Assembly: GCF_000170755.1 (NCBI RefSeq)
Contig: NZ_ABCK01000017.1
Location: forward strand, 60,063 to 124,062
From: Lentisphaera araneosa HTCC2155
Lineage (GTDB): Bacteria > Verrucomicrobiota > Lentisphaeria > Lentisphaerales > Lentisphaeraceae
Length of the DNA stretch: 64,000 nucleotides
Direction of reading: 5' to 3'
A model generated the notes under the pieces. It saw nothing but the letters and a program-made list of their open reading frames with translations. It did no database searches and was not told the DNA's origin. Made by a program: the position numbers and the translations under genes. Positions 55,308-64,000 of the stretch are shown piece after piece. Each line of letters opens with the position of its first letter. The stretch's first letter is position 1.

Positions 55308-56879
55308 TTATTTTAACGATCTTATTTATTATATTATCACTTGATTATTTCACAATATTGCTTTGTTATCATCTATGAATACATTAATATAAAGTAATGT
55401 AAATAAAGTATTTACGATTTTTGTATTTATTGGAAATTATCGAATGTGGGATAGGTCTATACTTATGTTTTTAACGAGATGACTTAGAAATAAAGCATCT
55501 TCGATAAACTGCTCAGGGCAATCACCCTTAACAAACTCTATCAAGATGGGGATTTCTTTTCCTTCATTTAATAAGCATTTTAAATATAAATCTAGATCGG
55601 ACACTCCTTGCGATAAGGGATGACGATGATAATCATCTGGGTAAATTAATTCTCTCACAGTTCCATTGACCTTATTTTTATCTTTTGAGCCGACTGTCCA
55701 GTGGTAGATATGGACTGTGTATAAACGTGGGAGTAATTCTTTTAAACCCTGCAGGGCATATGAAGTTTTGTAGCCATGAGGTGGTTGCCACGAGAAAAAG
55801 ACATTGGGGTGGACTACTAAGTTGGAGAATTTGAGTGCCGAATAATTATTATTTGTCAGAGTCCCATCATGGAATTCGAAGCAAATTGCGATGTTTTTTT
55901 CGGCAGCCATTTCAGCAATTTTGAGTGTGTCTTCAACTATAGATGCTATCTCCTCTTGTGAAGAATCTTCATAGTTTTTTGTGCCTGCCCAAACTCGTAT
56001 GCTTCTAGTTTCTAAAACTTCCGCAGTCAAGAGTACTTTTGAAAAACTTGTTTGATTAACATCTGTAGAACCCACTCTGTAATAGCTTCCATAAGAAACG
56101 ATCTCTAAACCAGCTTCCTTACTAAGCTTTTTACGTACAGAGCTTGTTCATAATCACCGGGTTTGACGTGGCATTTAGCATTCCACTCGACACAGGCTAG
56201 CTCTGTTCTTTTAGCTAAAGAGACAACTTCCTCTACACTATGTTTTGCGAGCGTAATGGAACATAAGCCTATCTTAATCATTAGGCTCTCCAGGCTAAAG
56301 AAGCTGGCTCAACTGAGTAAAGTAGGGCTTCTTCACGTGACCAGCGCTGAAAATCGGCTATAACAAAATCGGCCAAACGTCTAACTTCATCATTAGCACT
56401 GCCTGCTATATGACTCGTCATGTATATATTTTCTAAGGTATAGAGAGGGTTGCCAAGAGCGGGCGGTTCGGGATATTGGACATCGAGTAATGCGGTTAAA
56501 TCTTTTCTTGTTTCAAAAACGTCTATCATATCTTCTTCATTTACTTGAGCACCTCTACCTGTATTGATAAAAGTTGCTCCTTGACGCATGGAATTAAAAA
56601 GAAATTTACTTATAATTTTTTTATTATTTTCTTTATCAGCTAAGTGATTGCTAACGACATAAGCCCTGCTAAATGCTTGCTCTAAAGTCACGAACTCATC
56701 GATACCAATTTTCTTGGCCTCTTCAGTACTATTATCGTGATAGTCACAACAAGCGATAATCTTGAGGTTAAAAGGCTTCAATAATTTAATCAAATGTTTA
56801 CTTACAGCACCAAGCCCTATAAGGGCAATGGTTTCTCCATAAACACCATTCCCTACGGTCATTTGACTTTGTTGCCACG
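55306..56879. repeat. 1.57-kb duplication, copy 2
   Basis: Direct repeat of 41315-42887, about 14 kb away in the same orientation. Net length difference is one base: two extra bases in the A+T-rich leader and one T fewer in the epimerase. In this copy the dehydrogenase gene continues intact past 56879, and the homology break is at the point where copy 1 meets the IS110 remnant. Confidence 0.95.
55437..56281 (-). pseudogene. TIM-barrel sugar epimerase, frameshifted copy
   Basis: Same gene as 41444-42289 but with five instead of six T (56128-56132), a one-base loss at codon position about 50 that breaks the reading frame. The 212-residue frame from an internal ATG at 56075 contains most of the barrel but not its first strands and helix. 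A length-variable homopolymer, sequencing error or true decay cannot be told apart here. Its ATG overlaps the dehydrogenase stop (TAATG). Confidence 0.9.
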
Positions 56880-57309
56880 GACCTTTTTCGCACTGACGAC
56901 TATTTTGGTAGAAATTTTTGCATGATAATAAAATTTGAGCCAAGCAAAACTCAGCTACAGGAATGGCATTGGCCTCTACAGCATTGATTATTAAAATGCC
57001 TCTCTTAAAGAATTCTTTGGCAAAGTAATTAACCGAGCCTGACGCACAGAACACAGCTTTGAGTTTGGGCATCTGCTCAATTTGTTGGCTCGTAAGGTTA
57101 AGCATACCCCAAGTCGTGAAGATAACTTCGATTTCAGATAAATTCTGCAATTCCTCAGCTAGATTTGCTGAGTTAATTCTAATGGGATACATATCTGTTA
57201 TGGTTTTTAAGTGGGCTAGCCTCTCTTCACCATAAACATAATCAAGGATGCTTGAATCATAAAAATCCACATTATCTGCCATGATGACAGCTTTTCTTAA
57301 AGCCATCAT
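56281..57309 (-). CDS. D-isomer-specific 2-hydroxyacid dehydrogenase, intact copy
   Basis: NAD-dependent reductase/dehydrogenase of about 342 residues, normal for the family. It has an N-terminal catalytic domain and NAD-binding fold with ALIGLGAVSKHLIKLLKPF, a FINTGRGAQVNEEDM segment (active-site Arg nearby), and the C-terminal MTSHIAGSANDEVRR with the catalytic His. The family oxidises D-2-hydroxy acids or reduces 2-keto acids such as glyoxylate, hydroxypyruvate or sugar acids. I choose the ATG at 57309 because GATGAGG lies eight bases upstream; an ATG at 57324 would overlap the symporter gene. Operon order: SSS symporter, dehydrogenase, then the broken epimerase. Confidence 0.93.
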   Translation of the reverse strand: MMALRKAVIMADNVDFYDSSILDYVYGEERLAHLKTITDMYPIRINSANLAEELQNLSEIEVIFTTWGMLNLTSQQIEQMPKLKAVFCASGSVNYFAKEFFKRGILIINAVEANAIPVAEFCLAQILLSCKNFYQNSRQCEKGPWQQSQMTVGNGVYGETIALIGLGAVSKHLIKLLKPFNLKIIACCDYHDNSTEEAKKIGIDEFVTLEQAFSRAYVVSNHLADKENNKKIISKFLFNSMRQGATFINTGRGAQVNEEDMIDVFETRKDLTALLDVQYPEPPALGNPLYTLENIYMTSHIAGSANDEVRRLADFVIADFQRWSREEALLYSVEPASLAWRA

Positions 57310-57313
57310 GCTA

Positions 57314-59095
57314 TTAGACCTCATCTTTTGTTGATTTTAAATATTTTCTATAGAGCATAAGCCCAATTGAAAAAATGACTCCACCCACAAATAAGAAGCA
57401 TAAGCGACCACTCAATTCATTGGGGATCAACATGCCTAATAAAATAAAACCACCAAAGACCAAGCACATGAAACCAAGCATTTTATATTGCATGCCATCT
57501 TGGTGTTTGATATCTTCTAAATCATGGTCAATCGGGCGCGCCATATCTTCAAAAAAGACATCGACTTGTTGAATAAATTCAGGGCTTGATTTCTTGTAAA
57601 ATATTGAGGTCATAAAAAACCAACTCACACTCACGACAAAAACTATTATGGTGATGAAAATATATTGAATATCGGCTTGTTCGGCAGCATTTAGTGGCGC
57701 CGTTTCTGAAAGTATTTTTAAGGCGAGCTCATCAGAATAAAGCATTTTAGCGAAGGCTCCCGATATAAGACCAACTAAAACAGTACTCCACGCTGACCAT
57801 GATGGGGTCTTTTTGTACAAAATGCCTAGGACAACAGGTATCATAAGTGGCATTAGGATCATGCCATTCAAGACTTGAAAAATATCAAATAAATTCATTT
57901 CGCGAAGTTTATTAAATGCGATGGCAATAAGGATAATAATCAAACCAAAAACGACGGTAAATATCCGACCAACTAATAGTTGTTGCTCGCCGGAAGAATC
58001 TTTATTAACATATTTTAGATAGACATTCCTTACGAAGTACCCAGCATTTCTATTAACGGCGGTATCCATCGATGACATGGCGGCGGCAAAGATGCCGCAA
58101 ATCAATAAGCCCATCATGCCTTGCGGAAGTGTTTTAAACGCCATGGCTAAAAAAGCCCCTTCAGCAGGCACTTTCATATCCGGAAAAACTGCAGTCATAT
58201 CTGGGTAGACTACGGCGGCACATATTGCAGGTAACTGCATAATTGACTTAAGCGGAATGATAACAATGATCACCGCCATCATGATAACCATTTTACGCAC
58301 TTGCTTACCATCCTTGGCCACTAGGTACTTAAAGCCTTCACCATTGAGGTCAATTGATATTAAGGTTAAGGTTAGAAGTGTCACCGCCACCCAGAGTAGT
58401 AATACCACTGGACGAGCATTTTCTGTGAAGTCAAAATGTCGATCAGGTAAAACATTATGTAAGTTTGAGACACCACCTATTTCAGGTAGGTTCACACTAA
58501 AGTACACAACAACTAAGACCGTTAAAAACATCAGCAAGCCTTGCACAAAATCACTTGCAGCCACGGCCCACTGGCCCCCAAACAAAGACATTACAGTGAC
58601 AATAGTGGTCATCCCAATAATAGTCGTATTTGTATCAATAGATAAGGCACTGGCAAAAAATACCGCCACTGCATTTAGACCGACTCCCCCCCAAAACAAA
58701 GACATGGGCATAACGAGGTAGACATACATTTGTTCAGAGGCTAAACCAAATCTTTTATATACCGCTTCAAGAGATGTAATAACCCGCATTTGGCGAAAGC
58801 GAGGTGCTATGAACCAAAGCACGGGAACGGCTATGCCACCTGCAATCCACCAAATACCTGGGAGCAAGAATCCCGTCTGGTAAACTTTGGCGGCAGCCGC
58901 AGTAAAGCTCCATGCACTTATACTTGCCACAATAGCAGACATACCAGCTATCCACCATAACATATTGCCCCCGCCTCGAAAGAAATCGCTAGCATCACTA
59001 TTGACGTTTTTAAAAACTTGACCTATACCCATTATAAAAACAAGGTATAAAGCAATCACTATCCAATCCCAGCCGACCAATGTGAATTCTATCAT
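57314..59095 (-). CDS. Sodium:solute symporter (SSS family) 2
   Basis: A 593-residue multi-pass transporter. It opens with WIVIALYLVFIMGIGQVFKN, then RGGGNMLWWIAGMSAIVASI. A sodium-site region has GIFAAAMSSMDTAVNRNAGY, a typical AxxSSxD pattern. A long C-terminal cytosolic loop precedes two final helices, as seen in sugar/sugar-acid types such as the SglT-like branch. It is upstream of the dehydrogenase in the same unit and downstream of the LacI gene. Import of a sugar acid that is then reduced and epimerised would fit; inference. Confidence 0.94.
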   Translation of the reverse strand: MIEFTLVGWDWIVIALYLVFIMGIGQVFKNVNSDASDFFRGGGNMLWWIAGMSAIVASISAWSFTAAAAKVYQTGFLLPGIWWIAGGIAVPVLWFIAPRFRQMRVITSLEAVYKRFGLASEQMYVYLVMPMSLFWGGVGLNAVAVFFASALSIDTNTTIIGMTTIVTVMSLFGGQWAVAASDFVQGLLMFLTVLVVVYFSVNLPEIGGVSNLHNVLPDRHFDFTENARPVVLLLWVAVTLLTLTLISIDLNGEGFKYLVAKDGKQVRKMVIMMAVIIVIIPLKSIMQLPAICAAVVYPDMTAVFPDMKVPAEGAFLAMAFKTLPQGMMGLLICGIFAAAMSSMDTAVNRNAGYFVRNVYLKYVNKDSSGEQQLLVGRIFTVVFGLIIILIAIAFNKLREMNLFDIFQVLNGMILMPLMIPVVLGILYKKTPSWSAWSTVLVGLISGAFAKMLYSDELALKILSETAPLNAAEQADIQYIFITIIVFVVSVSWFFMTSIFYKKSSPEFIQQVDVFFEDMARPIDHDLEDIKHQDGMQYKMLGFMCLVFGGFILLGMLIPNELSGRLCFLFVGGVIFSIGLMLYRKYLKSTKDEV

Positions 59096-59253
59096 AATTC
59101 TCCAGTATATTAATATTTCTTATAAAGAGTATAATAATCATCACGATTAGATCAACAAACAGATTTATAACAATATGAATACTTATATGTAAATATATAA
59201 TATTAATATGTTTATGATAATATAAATGAAAAAATTATAAGTGTAAACTAGCC

Positions 59254-60306
59254 TTATAGAAAGTTGTTCCCGTCTGAAATAATAGGAGTCAAGTGTAATT
59301 GCCTAATAGGTTCTTGCGGGTTTTTCATACGGAGAAAGAGTCTTTCAATGGCTTGGTCAGCAATCGATTCAACTTGGATATCGACAGACAAGGGCCTGGG
59401 GTATAAATTATCTAATACATAATCATTATTCACTCCAATAATGCATATTTTTTTGATATCCATTATTTGATGAGCTAACAAAATCTGGTGCAAGCCGATT
59501 GCTACAGTGTCTGAAGTTGTGAATATGGCCGTAGGTAAAACTTCTTGCTTACTTAAATTTTCAACAGCATTGTAGATCTCGATGAAATTTGGCTTATGCC
59601 CCCTTGGTGATTCGTCTTCCACAGAAAATCCACTATCCGTGTAAGTCACTAAGCCTGCGGATTTACATCGCTTCAAGAATGACTGTTTTCTCACTCCAAT
59701 TTCTTCACCTAAACATGCCACCGTTTTATGGCCGTGTTTAATAAAATAATTCGCCGCTAGATCTCCAATCACACTCTCATAAGTCACATGATCAAAGTAA
59801 TCAAATTTTTCCGTGGACCCCATCACTCTAACGCAGGGGAGTGACCTCAATTTTTGGAGTAACGTCAAATCACTGAGATCAACATTAAATAAAATGGCGC
59901 CATCAAGTTTTTTTGGGAGACTCTCCCAGGGCAGGTTTTTAGGTAGGTTTTTTATGATCAGATTAAAGTCTTCTTGGTTTAAAGCCTGTTCGATCCTTTG
60001 CAAGAGTCTGTGGTAGACTGGTGCCTGTAATAAGTAGGGTTCCACCTGAGTAAGAACCGCTATTTGTTTTTGTAGGTAACGCTTAGGCCTTCGTCTTGGT
60101 GCTCTATGTCCCTTTCTTTTATGAACAGGTTGTATTTCATAAGCCAATTTTTCTATGGCATCTTTAACCTTTTTTACCGTCAGGGGTTTTACGCTACTAT
60201 TATTATTAATAACTCTTGAAACAGTTGGCTGAGATACCCCAGCAAGCAAAGCAACATCTTTTAATCTTACTGTATGGGCTTTCTTCTTATTTTCTTCTTT
60301 ATCCAT
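59254..60306 (-). CDS. LacI family transcriptional regulator
   Basis: A 350-residue repressor. The N-terminal helix-turn-helix reads VRLKDVALLAGVSQPTVSRV (about 13-32), followed by INNNSSVKPLTV and the hinge. The ligand domain has the PBP-like pattern with VACLGEE and LPTAIFTTSDTVAIGLHQIL. A basic stretch HKRKGHRAPRRRPKRY between hinge and core is unusual for the family. It is followed 158 bp later by the SSS symporter gene on the same strand, so it probably regulates the uptake operon. The operator cannot be picked with confidence in the A+T-rich gap. Confidence 0.94.
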   Translation of the reverse strand: MDKEENKKKAHTVRLKDVALLAGVSQPTVSRVINNNSSVKPLTVKKVKDAIEKLAYEIQPVHKRKGHRAPRRRPKRYLQKQIAVLTQVEPYLLQAPVYHRLLQRIEQALNQEDFNLIIKNLPKNLPWESLPKKLDGAILFNVDLSDLTLLQKLRSLPCVRVMGSTEKFDYFDHVTYESVIGDLAANYFIKHGHKTVACLGEEIGVRKQSFLKRCKSAGLVTYTDSGFSVEDESPRGHKPNFIEIYNAVENLSKQEVLPTAIFTTSDTVAIGLHQILLAHQIMDIKKICIIGVNNDYVLDNLYPRPLSVDIQVESIADQAIERLFLRMKNPQEPIRQLHLTPIISDGNNFL

Positions 60307-60439
60307 TGTATACCATCTTCACATAGCTAAGAGTCAAGACATATTATAAAAGAAGATCTATTTTTTAACAAGCCCTAAGTCATTCAAAACTGAGCTTTGA
60401 CTCTGGATAATCGTACATATAGACTTACATTCCTCGCTT

Positions 60440-60472
60440 CAGTATTACGGCCTCATATGCGTCATAATACTG
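60440..60472. promoter_or_regulatory. Inverted repeat CAGTATTA ... TAATACTG
   Basis: Perfect 8-bp arms with a 17-base spacer in the 298-bp gap between the kinase gene and lacI, about 130 bp upstream of the LacI ATG. It could be an operator for the regulator or a transcript hairpin. No gene is seen in the rest of this gap. Confidence 0.35.
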
Positions 60473-60604
60473 CTTCATTAGCACCTACGGGGCTAGTTCC
60501 ATTCTTACACTAAATGATGAAAAAATAAAAATTAATTTTTCTGAAGGCTATTTTTTGAAATAGTTCTTATTCTATAAAGAAGAACTTCTTCATGGCGTAA
60601 CTTC

Positions 60605-62545
60605 TTAGTAAAAGATGATTTTAATTGACTTAGGTAAATCCTTTAATAAGTTTTTATCAGTCGTTTTTTCAGGTAGATGAACTTCTTTTAAAGTTTTACA
60701 GGTCGCCAGGTGAGGGATGTGCTTGTTAGGATCATGCCTTGGCATGATGATTTTCTTTAAAGGGAGTCCGCGAATTGCCACGATTCTTCTACGCAACTTG
60801 GCGTTACGCAAATCAAGTTCAGTAATTTCAGTTCGATAGAGTGCATTGATATCATTGGCCTTGCTGGCGTCAAATATCACTTTGTCTCCTTCAAACTTCA
60901 CTTCCTTCACTTGTGAATTTTGAAGTGTGAGGACTTCGGCGGCATACTGGCGCCTTTGTTCAAGAGTAAAAAAATGTAGTTTGGGGCTAAAGGTAAATTC
61001 GTTAATCATATTGTACAATTTATAGTCTGAATAGGTTCTGACGATCCACATGATCTCTTCAAAACTGAGGTCTTTGCGTCCTTTGAACTTATTGAGGCAG
61101 TCCTGACTCGCTAAAATATGATTGTTTTTGGGTGCCATACCTCCGAGCTGATAGGATTTTATAGATGCTTCAAATTCAAAAAGGCTTGCTTGTAAATAGC
61201 CCAGGTCGCGGTGAGATATTTGCAAGTTTTTATCTATTTCCACGGCAACTTGAGCTAAATCAATTCCCTTTAATACTTCGTAATTTTCCACTGCATCTCG
61301 AGCTAAATTAACCACTTGAGGAAGTGATTCAGTAGCAATGAGCTTCTTTAATTCATTGGTTTTTTGCCATTTTAGTAGAGTCTTTTTTGCGAGTTCTTCC
61401 GCTTGTTTGGCTTGTTGTGCGGAATTTCTGGCTTCGAGTTCACTTTGTTTAATCGAAAACATGAAGAGGCTCGTGGCAGTGATTAGGAGTAAAGTACTCA
61501 TGGAAATAACGGTAGAGAGTAATTTATTTCTCTTGATTAATAGCTTGACTTGCACGAAAAAACTGGCGTTTTCAAGGCTGGTGGCAAAACCTCGTAAATA
61601 AGCAAGGATATCGTTTTTAAGCTGAGCTGCATTGCTGTAGCGTTCCTTTGGGTCGAGTTTCATGGCTTTTAGACAAATCGCCTCCAGGGCTGAAGGAATA
61701 TTGCGTTTCGGGCAGAGAGTCGAAGGAGATGGAAAATCGCCAGCTTGAGTTTGTTCTAGAACTTCTTTGACTGAGCCAGAGCCAGGCCGCTTGAGAGTTA
61801 AAATTGTGTAGAGAATTGAACCTAGGGCATATATATCTGATTGGAAACTGCTTTCGGAAATAGCCCCTCGAGCTTGCTCGGGAGACATATATCCTGGTGT
61901 CCCCCTTACTAGACCATCTTGCGTGACAAAACTTTCGTTGACGATGAGTTCTTCGGTAAAGCTTTCTTTTTGGCGTAAGTCTCTCGCTAAGCCCCAATCA
62001 CAGACCATGACTTCACCAAAGTGACTGATTTGGATATTTTCTGGTTTTAAATCCAAATGAATGATTTCTTGTGAATGGGCATAGGAAACAGCATCACATA
62101 TTTTAACGAAAATCTCGAGCAGTTCACTTAAATTGAGTTCGGATTTATTGGCCTTTATTTCTTCGATAAGTTCTTGGAAGCTAATCCCTTCTACGAGTTT
62201 CATCGTAAAATAGACATTGCCATTCTCATCTACACCTAAGTCGTGGAGCGGGACAATATTGGGGTGTTCTAGGCGGGCACAAATTCGCGCTTCCCGCAAA
62301 AAGCGCTCGCTTGAATCACGTTTAGCTTCACCTTTTAGGGTGGCAATAGCCACTTTTCGACCGGTGAGTTCATCTTTGACTAAAGCGACAGTTTTCATGC
62401 CTCCTTCGCCAAGTTCGGCCTCTTGAGCATAACGCTGGGTGGAATTCTTTAGTTTTTGGTACAGCTCACCTGCACCTTGATCCTCGCAAACAGCATCGTC
62501 AAAAAGTTTACCAAAGTTGCGTTTTACTTGAAATTTATCCGACAT
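60605..62545 (-). CDS. Membrane Ser/Thr kinase with WNK-like lysine placement
   Basis: A 646-residue kinase: kinase domain about 43-315, single membrane helix about 335-365 (STVISMSTLLLITATSLFMF), coiled-coil and helical repeats, then a leucine-rich-like end. The glycine loop reads LGEGGMKTVALV (45-56) and the beta-3 strand VAIATL (65-70), so the standard lysine is Ala68 and a lysine (Lys51) sits in the glycine loop. That is the arrangement of WNK kinases. Catalytic loop IIHLDLKPEN (161-170) keeps the Asp and Lys, and DWG replaces DFG (183-185). The APE-type segment GTPGYMSPEQARGA is normal. The C-terminus (about 555-640) has LRR-like INALYRTEITELDLRNAKL. It is probably active; the ligand is unknown. 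Confidence 0.93.
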   Translation of the reverse strand: MSDKFQVKRNFGKLFDDAVCEDQGAGELYQKLKNSTQRYAQEAELGEGGMKTVALVKDELTGRKVAIATLKGEAKRDSSERFLREARICARLEHPNIVPLHDLGVDENGNVYFTMKLVEGISFQELIEEIKANKSELNLSELLEIFVKICDAVSYAHSQEIIHLDLKPENIQISHFGEVMVCDWGLARDLRQKESFTEELIVNESFVTQDGLVRGTPGYMSPEQARGAISESSFQSDIYALGSILYTILTLKRPGSGSVKEVLEQTQAGDFPSPSTLCPKRNIPSALEAICLKAMKLDPKERYSNAAQLKNDILAYLRGFATSLENASFFVQVKLLIKRNKLLSTVISMSTLLLITATSLFMFSIKQSELEARNSAQQAKQAEELAKKTLLKWQKTNELKKLIATESLPQVVNLARDAVENYEVLKGIDLAQVAVEIDKNLQISHRDLGYLQASLFEFEASIKSYQLGGMAPKNNHILASQDCLNKFKGRKDLSFEEIMWIVRTYSDYKLYNMINEFTFSPKLHFFTLEQRRQYAAEVLTLQNSQVKEVKFEGDKVIFDASKANDINALYRTEITELDLRNAKLRRRIVAIRGLPLKKIIMPRHDPNKHIPHLATCKTLKEVHLPEKTTDKNLLKDLPKSIKIIFY

Positions 62546-62676
62546 AATGCGTGGCTATGATTGAGTTGACTAAATGATTCGTAGGTGTGTATATATTAAT
62601 CTGTACTGCGAATTAACCAAGTTTTGGAGCGTTTTTTGTGTATGGCTCGTTTTGTTTGCTTGATATACCAAAGCAC

Positions 62677-62706
62677 AAAAAAGCCTCGTCAGATGCGAGG
62701 CTTTTT
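62677..62706. terminator. Bidirectional rho-independent terminator
   Basis: AAAAAAGCCTCG-TCAGATG-CGAGGCTTTTT: 11-12-bp stem with a seven-base loop and U-runs in both directions. It lies 20 bp past the stop codon of the minus-strand NHL protein gene, so it ends that transcript. It precedes the minus-strand kinase gene by about 130 bp. Confidence 0.92.
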
Positions 62707-62725
62707 AAAATTTTCTGTGAGGAAA

Positions 62726-63769
62726 TTATTTTTGGATAATGAATTTTCTCAAGCGACCAGTTGAGTTCCAGTCTTGTACGTAGAGGTTGAGGTCTTTGTC
62801 TAAAGCGCAACCGTGAGGAGCTGTGAAAACAGAAGGCTTCCAATCTTTTGTTTTTACACCGTAGTTATGATGTTGCTTTTTGTCAGGGTTATCACCGAGG
62901 ATAGAAATGACTTTAAAATCTTTGTCGAGGATGACGCAACGGCCAGAAAGTTCAGCGACGGCAATATAGTCACCCATAATAGAGATCGCACAGGGGCGAC
63001 GGAGATCAGTTGTGGGAGTATCGACATATTCACCTTCGAGCGTCATGCGCTGGAGTTTGCGGTTTTCGCGATCAACCACAATAATAAGTGGTTTTTCACC
63101 GCGCGTATCAATGGTGAGGCCGTGGCTGGTACGGAATTTGCCATTGCCATTGCCACCGCCACCAAAGCTTTTGATGTATTTGCGATCAGCAGAGTAGAGA
63201 TGAATTAAGCTTGTTGAGTAACCATCGGCAACATAGATGCGTCCATCGGGAGCTATGTCAATGGCGGTAGGCTTGTAACGAGGTTTCTCTTTTTTATAAG
63301 CAGCGTGATCTGGGTGTCCATGGATGGTCCAAATTATATTGCCATCGAGGTCAATTTTACAAACTTTGCCTTTGCCACCCGGAAAAGCCGCATAAATAAA
63401 TTCTTTGCCATCTTCTACTTTAAGGGCAAGGTTATGACTGCCTGCAGTTTCTTTGCCAAAAGCTTTGTGAGCGTGACCATCGCCGCAAAATTTTATAATG
63501 CCGTCTGCGCCATTAGTACTGACGTAGACGTTGCCTTCTTTATCAATCGCAACGCCACCGTGTGTTGAGCCTAAAGTTGGTTTGCCTTTGATGGTTTCAC
63601 CCCAGTTGAGATCAACTTTATAGGTGAATTTTCCCTGGCCAGTTAGGTAGTCAGCATCGACAAAGGGTGCTTTCTGTAAAGCTTCGGGATTGATTTTGTG
63701 ACTGTGGCCTTCATGAGAAAGTCCGGTGAATGAAGCGGCGAGTAAGCCGAGAGTTAAAAGGTATTTCAT
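62726..63769 (-). CDS. Secreted NHL-repeat (six-bladed beta-propeller) protein
   Basis: A 347-residue exported protein with signal peptide MKYLLTLGLLAASFTGLSHE. The start at 63769 is chosen over an upstream TTG. NHL repeats appear as STHGGVAIDKEGNVYVSTNG, TAIDIAPDGRIYVADGYST, SHGLTIDTRGEKPLIIVVDR and APHGCALDKDLNLYVQDWNS. A histidine-rich segment (SHEGHSHKINPE) after the signal may bind metal. Such propellers act as binding scaffolds or lyases; no catalytic residues are evident. Its neighbours are a kinase downstream and a DUF1501 gene upstream. Confidence 0.87.
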   Translation of the reverse strand: MKYLLTLGLLAASFTGLSHEGHSHKINPEALQKAPFVDADYLTGQGKFTYKVDLNWGETIKGKPTLGSTHGGVAIDKEGNVYVSTNGADGIIKFCGDGHAHKAFGKETAGSHNLALKVEDGKEFIYAAFPGGKGKVCKIDLDGNIIWTIHGHPDHAAYKKEKPRYKPTAIDIAPDGRIYVADGYSTSLIHLYSADRKYIKSFGGGGNGNGKFRTSHGLTIDTRGEKPLIIVVDRENRKLQRMTLEGEYVDTPTTDLRRPCAISIMGDYIAVAELSGRCVILDKDFKVISILGDNPDKKQHHNYGVKTKDWKPSVFTAPHGCALDKDLNLYVQDWNSTGRLRKFIIQK

Positions 63770-63844
63770 TTCTATGTCCAATTAATTTTCAATGATTGAA
63801 ATTATATAAGTTATAAATAGTTTTAAAAGTTGATTTGAGAATTT

Positions 63845-64000
63845 TTAGGTTAAAATTTCGTCGACGACGCGAGCACCCTCAACACCGGTGAGCTTGAAGT
63901 CTAGCCTTGGAACTTGTAGTGAAGCGGTTGTGGTCGATGCCCAATTGATTGAGAATAGTTGCATTGAGGTCGTTGATGTGAATACCTCCATCAACGATAT
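63845..64000 (-). pseudogene. DUF1501 family protein, C-terminal end with two frameshifts
   Basis: The minus strand reads VDGGIHINDLNATILNQLGI, then DHNRFT. After a one-base shift it reads YKFQG, and after another LDFKLTGVEGARVVDEILT before TAA (63845-63847). The intact paralogue ends LDH-type: FDHERLTYPFQGRDFRLTDI, so this is the same C-terminus. Compared with an unbroken frame, a T is missing in ACTTAC and a C in GGCCTA. The upstream part runs off the right edge. It may be a decaying gene or have sequence errors. Confidence 0.85.

Overview
The window looks like chromosomal DNA of a PVC-superphylum bacterium, most likely a marine Lentisphaera-like member of the Lentisphaerota. This is inferred from gene content, not from a marker search. 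The clues are the planctomycete-type set of cytochrome c (PSCyt1), DUF1549/DUF1553 and DUF1501 genes beside an ECF-type sigma factor, several orphan pseudopilin-like genes next to carbohydrate-degradation genes, eukaryote-like Ser/Thr kinases, and generally A+T-rich DNA.

Layout. About 1-19.1 kb is mostly housekeeping and signalling. It holds the start of enolase, a TSUP exporter, a PhnA-like protein, a cytochrome P450, a small ABM-like protein, two identical tRNA-Ala(GGC) genes and dnaA. A tight run follows of a NagA-like protein lacking key catalytic residues, a class II DAHP synthase and a two-domain PPK2 enzyme. Then come a protein strikingly like the alpha/beta regulatory subunit of eukaryotic phosphorylase kinase, a Ser/Thr kinase directly upstream of it, and a two-gene unit of a divergent NAD-type DNA ligase and a large SF2 helicase with predicted membrane segments. 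About 19.1-25.1 kb is the PSCyt1/DUF1501/DUF1549 operon with its sigma factor.

About 25-44 kb is a rearranged accessory island. It contains fragments of a RAYT transposase, a GH32-like enzyme, a DapA/NanA-family lyase and a 2-hydroxyacid dehydrogenase, three sialidase-like genes, two giant secreted heparinase-II/III-like enzymes (one fused to an SGNH esterase and visibly richer in G+C), an SGNH hydrolase and a pseudopilin. It also holds a 207-bp direct repeat, GGGGGACAGG-type repeats, and a 5'-truncated IS110-family element whose structured downstream non-coding DNA may encode a guide RNA.

About 44.4-60.3 kb holds two carbohydrate/acid uptake loci. The first has an AraC regulator divergent from an SSS symporter, an FAD oxidoreductase, a pseudopilin and two discoidin-domain proteins. 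The second has a LacI regulator, an SSS symporter, a 2-hydroxyacid dehydrogenase and a TIM-barrel epimerase. The last two genes are part of a 1.57-kb duplication also present at 41.3-42.9 kb. Each copy has one intact and one broken gene, in opposite combination. The window ends with a Ser/Thr kinase whose nucleotide-binding lysine appears relocated as in WNK kinases, an NHL-type beta-propeller protein, and the broken 3' end of another DUF1501 gene.

The strongest candidates for new biology are the phosphorylase-kinase-like gene pair, the WNK-like kinase, the ligase/membrane-helicase unit, the IS110 non-coding region, and the repeated loss and joining of modules in the sialidase/heparinase island.
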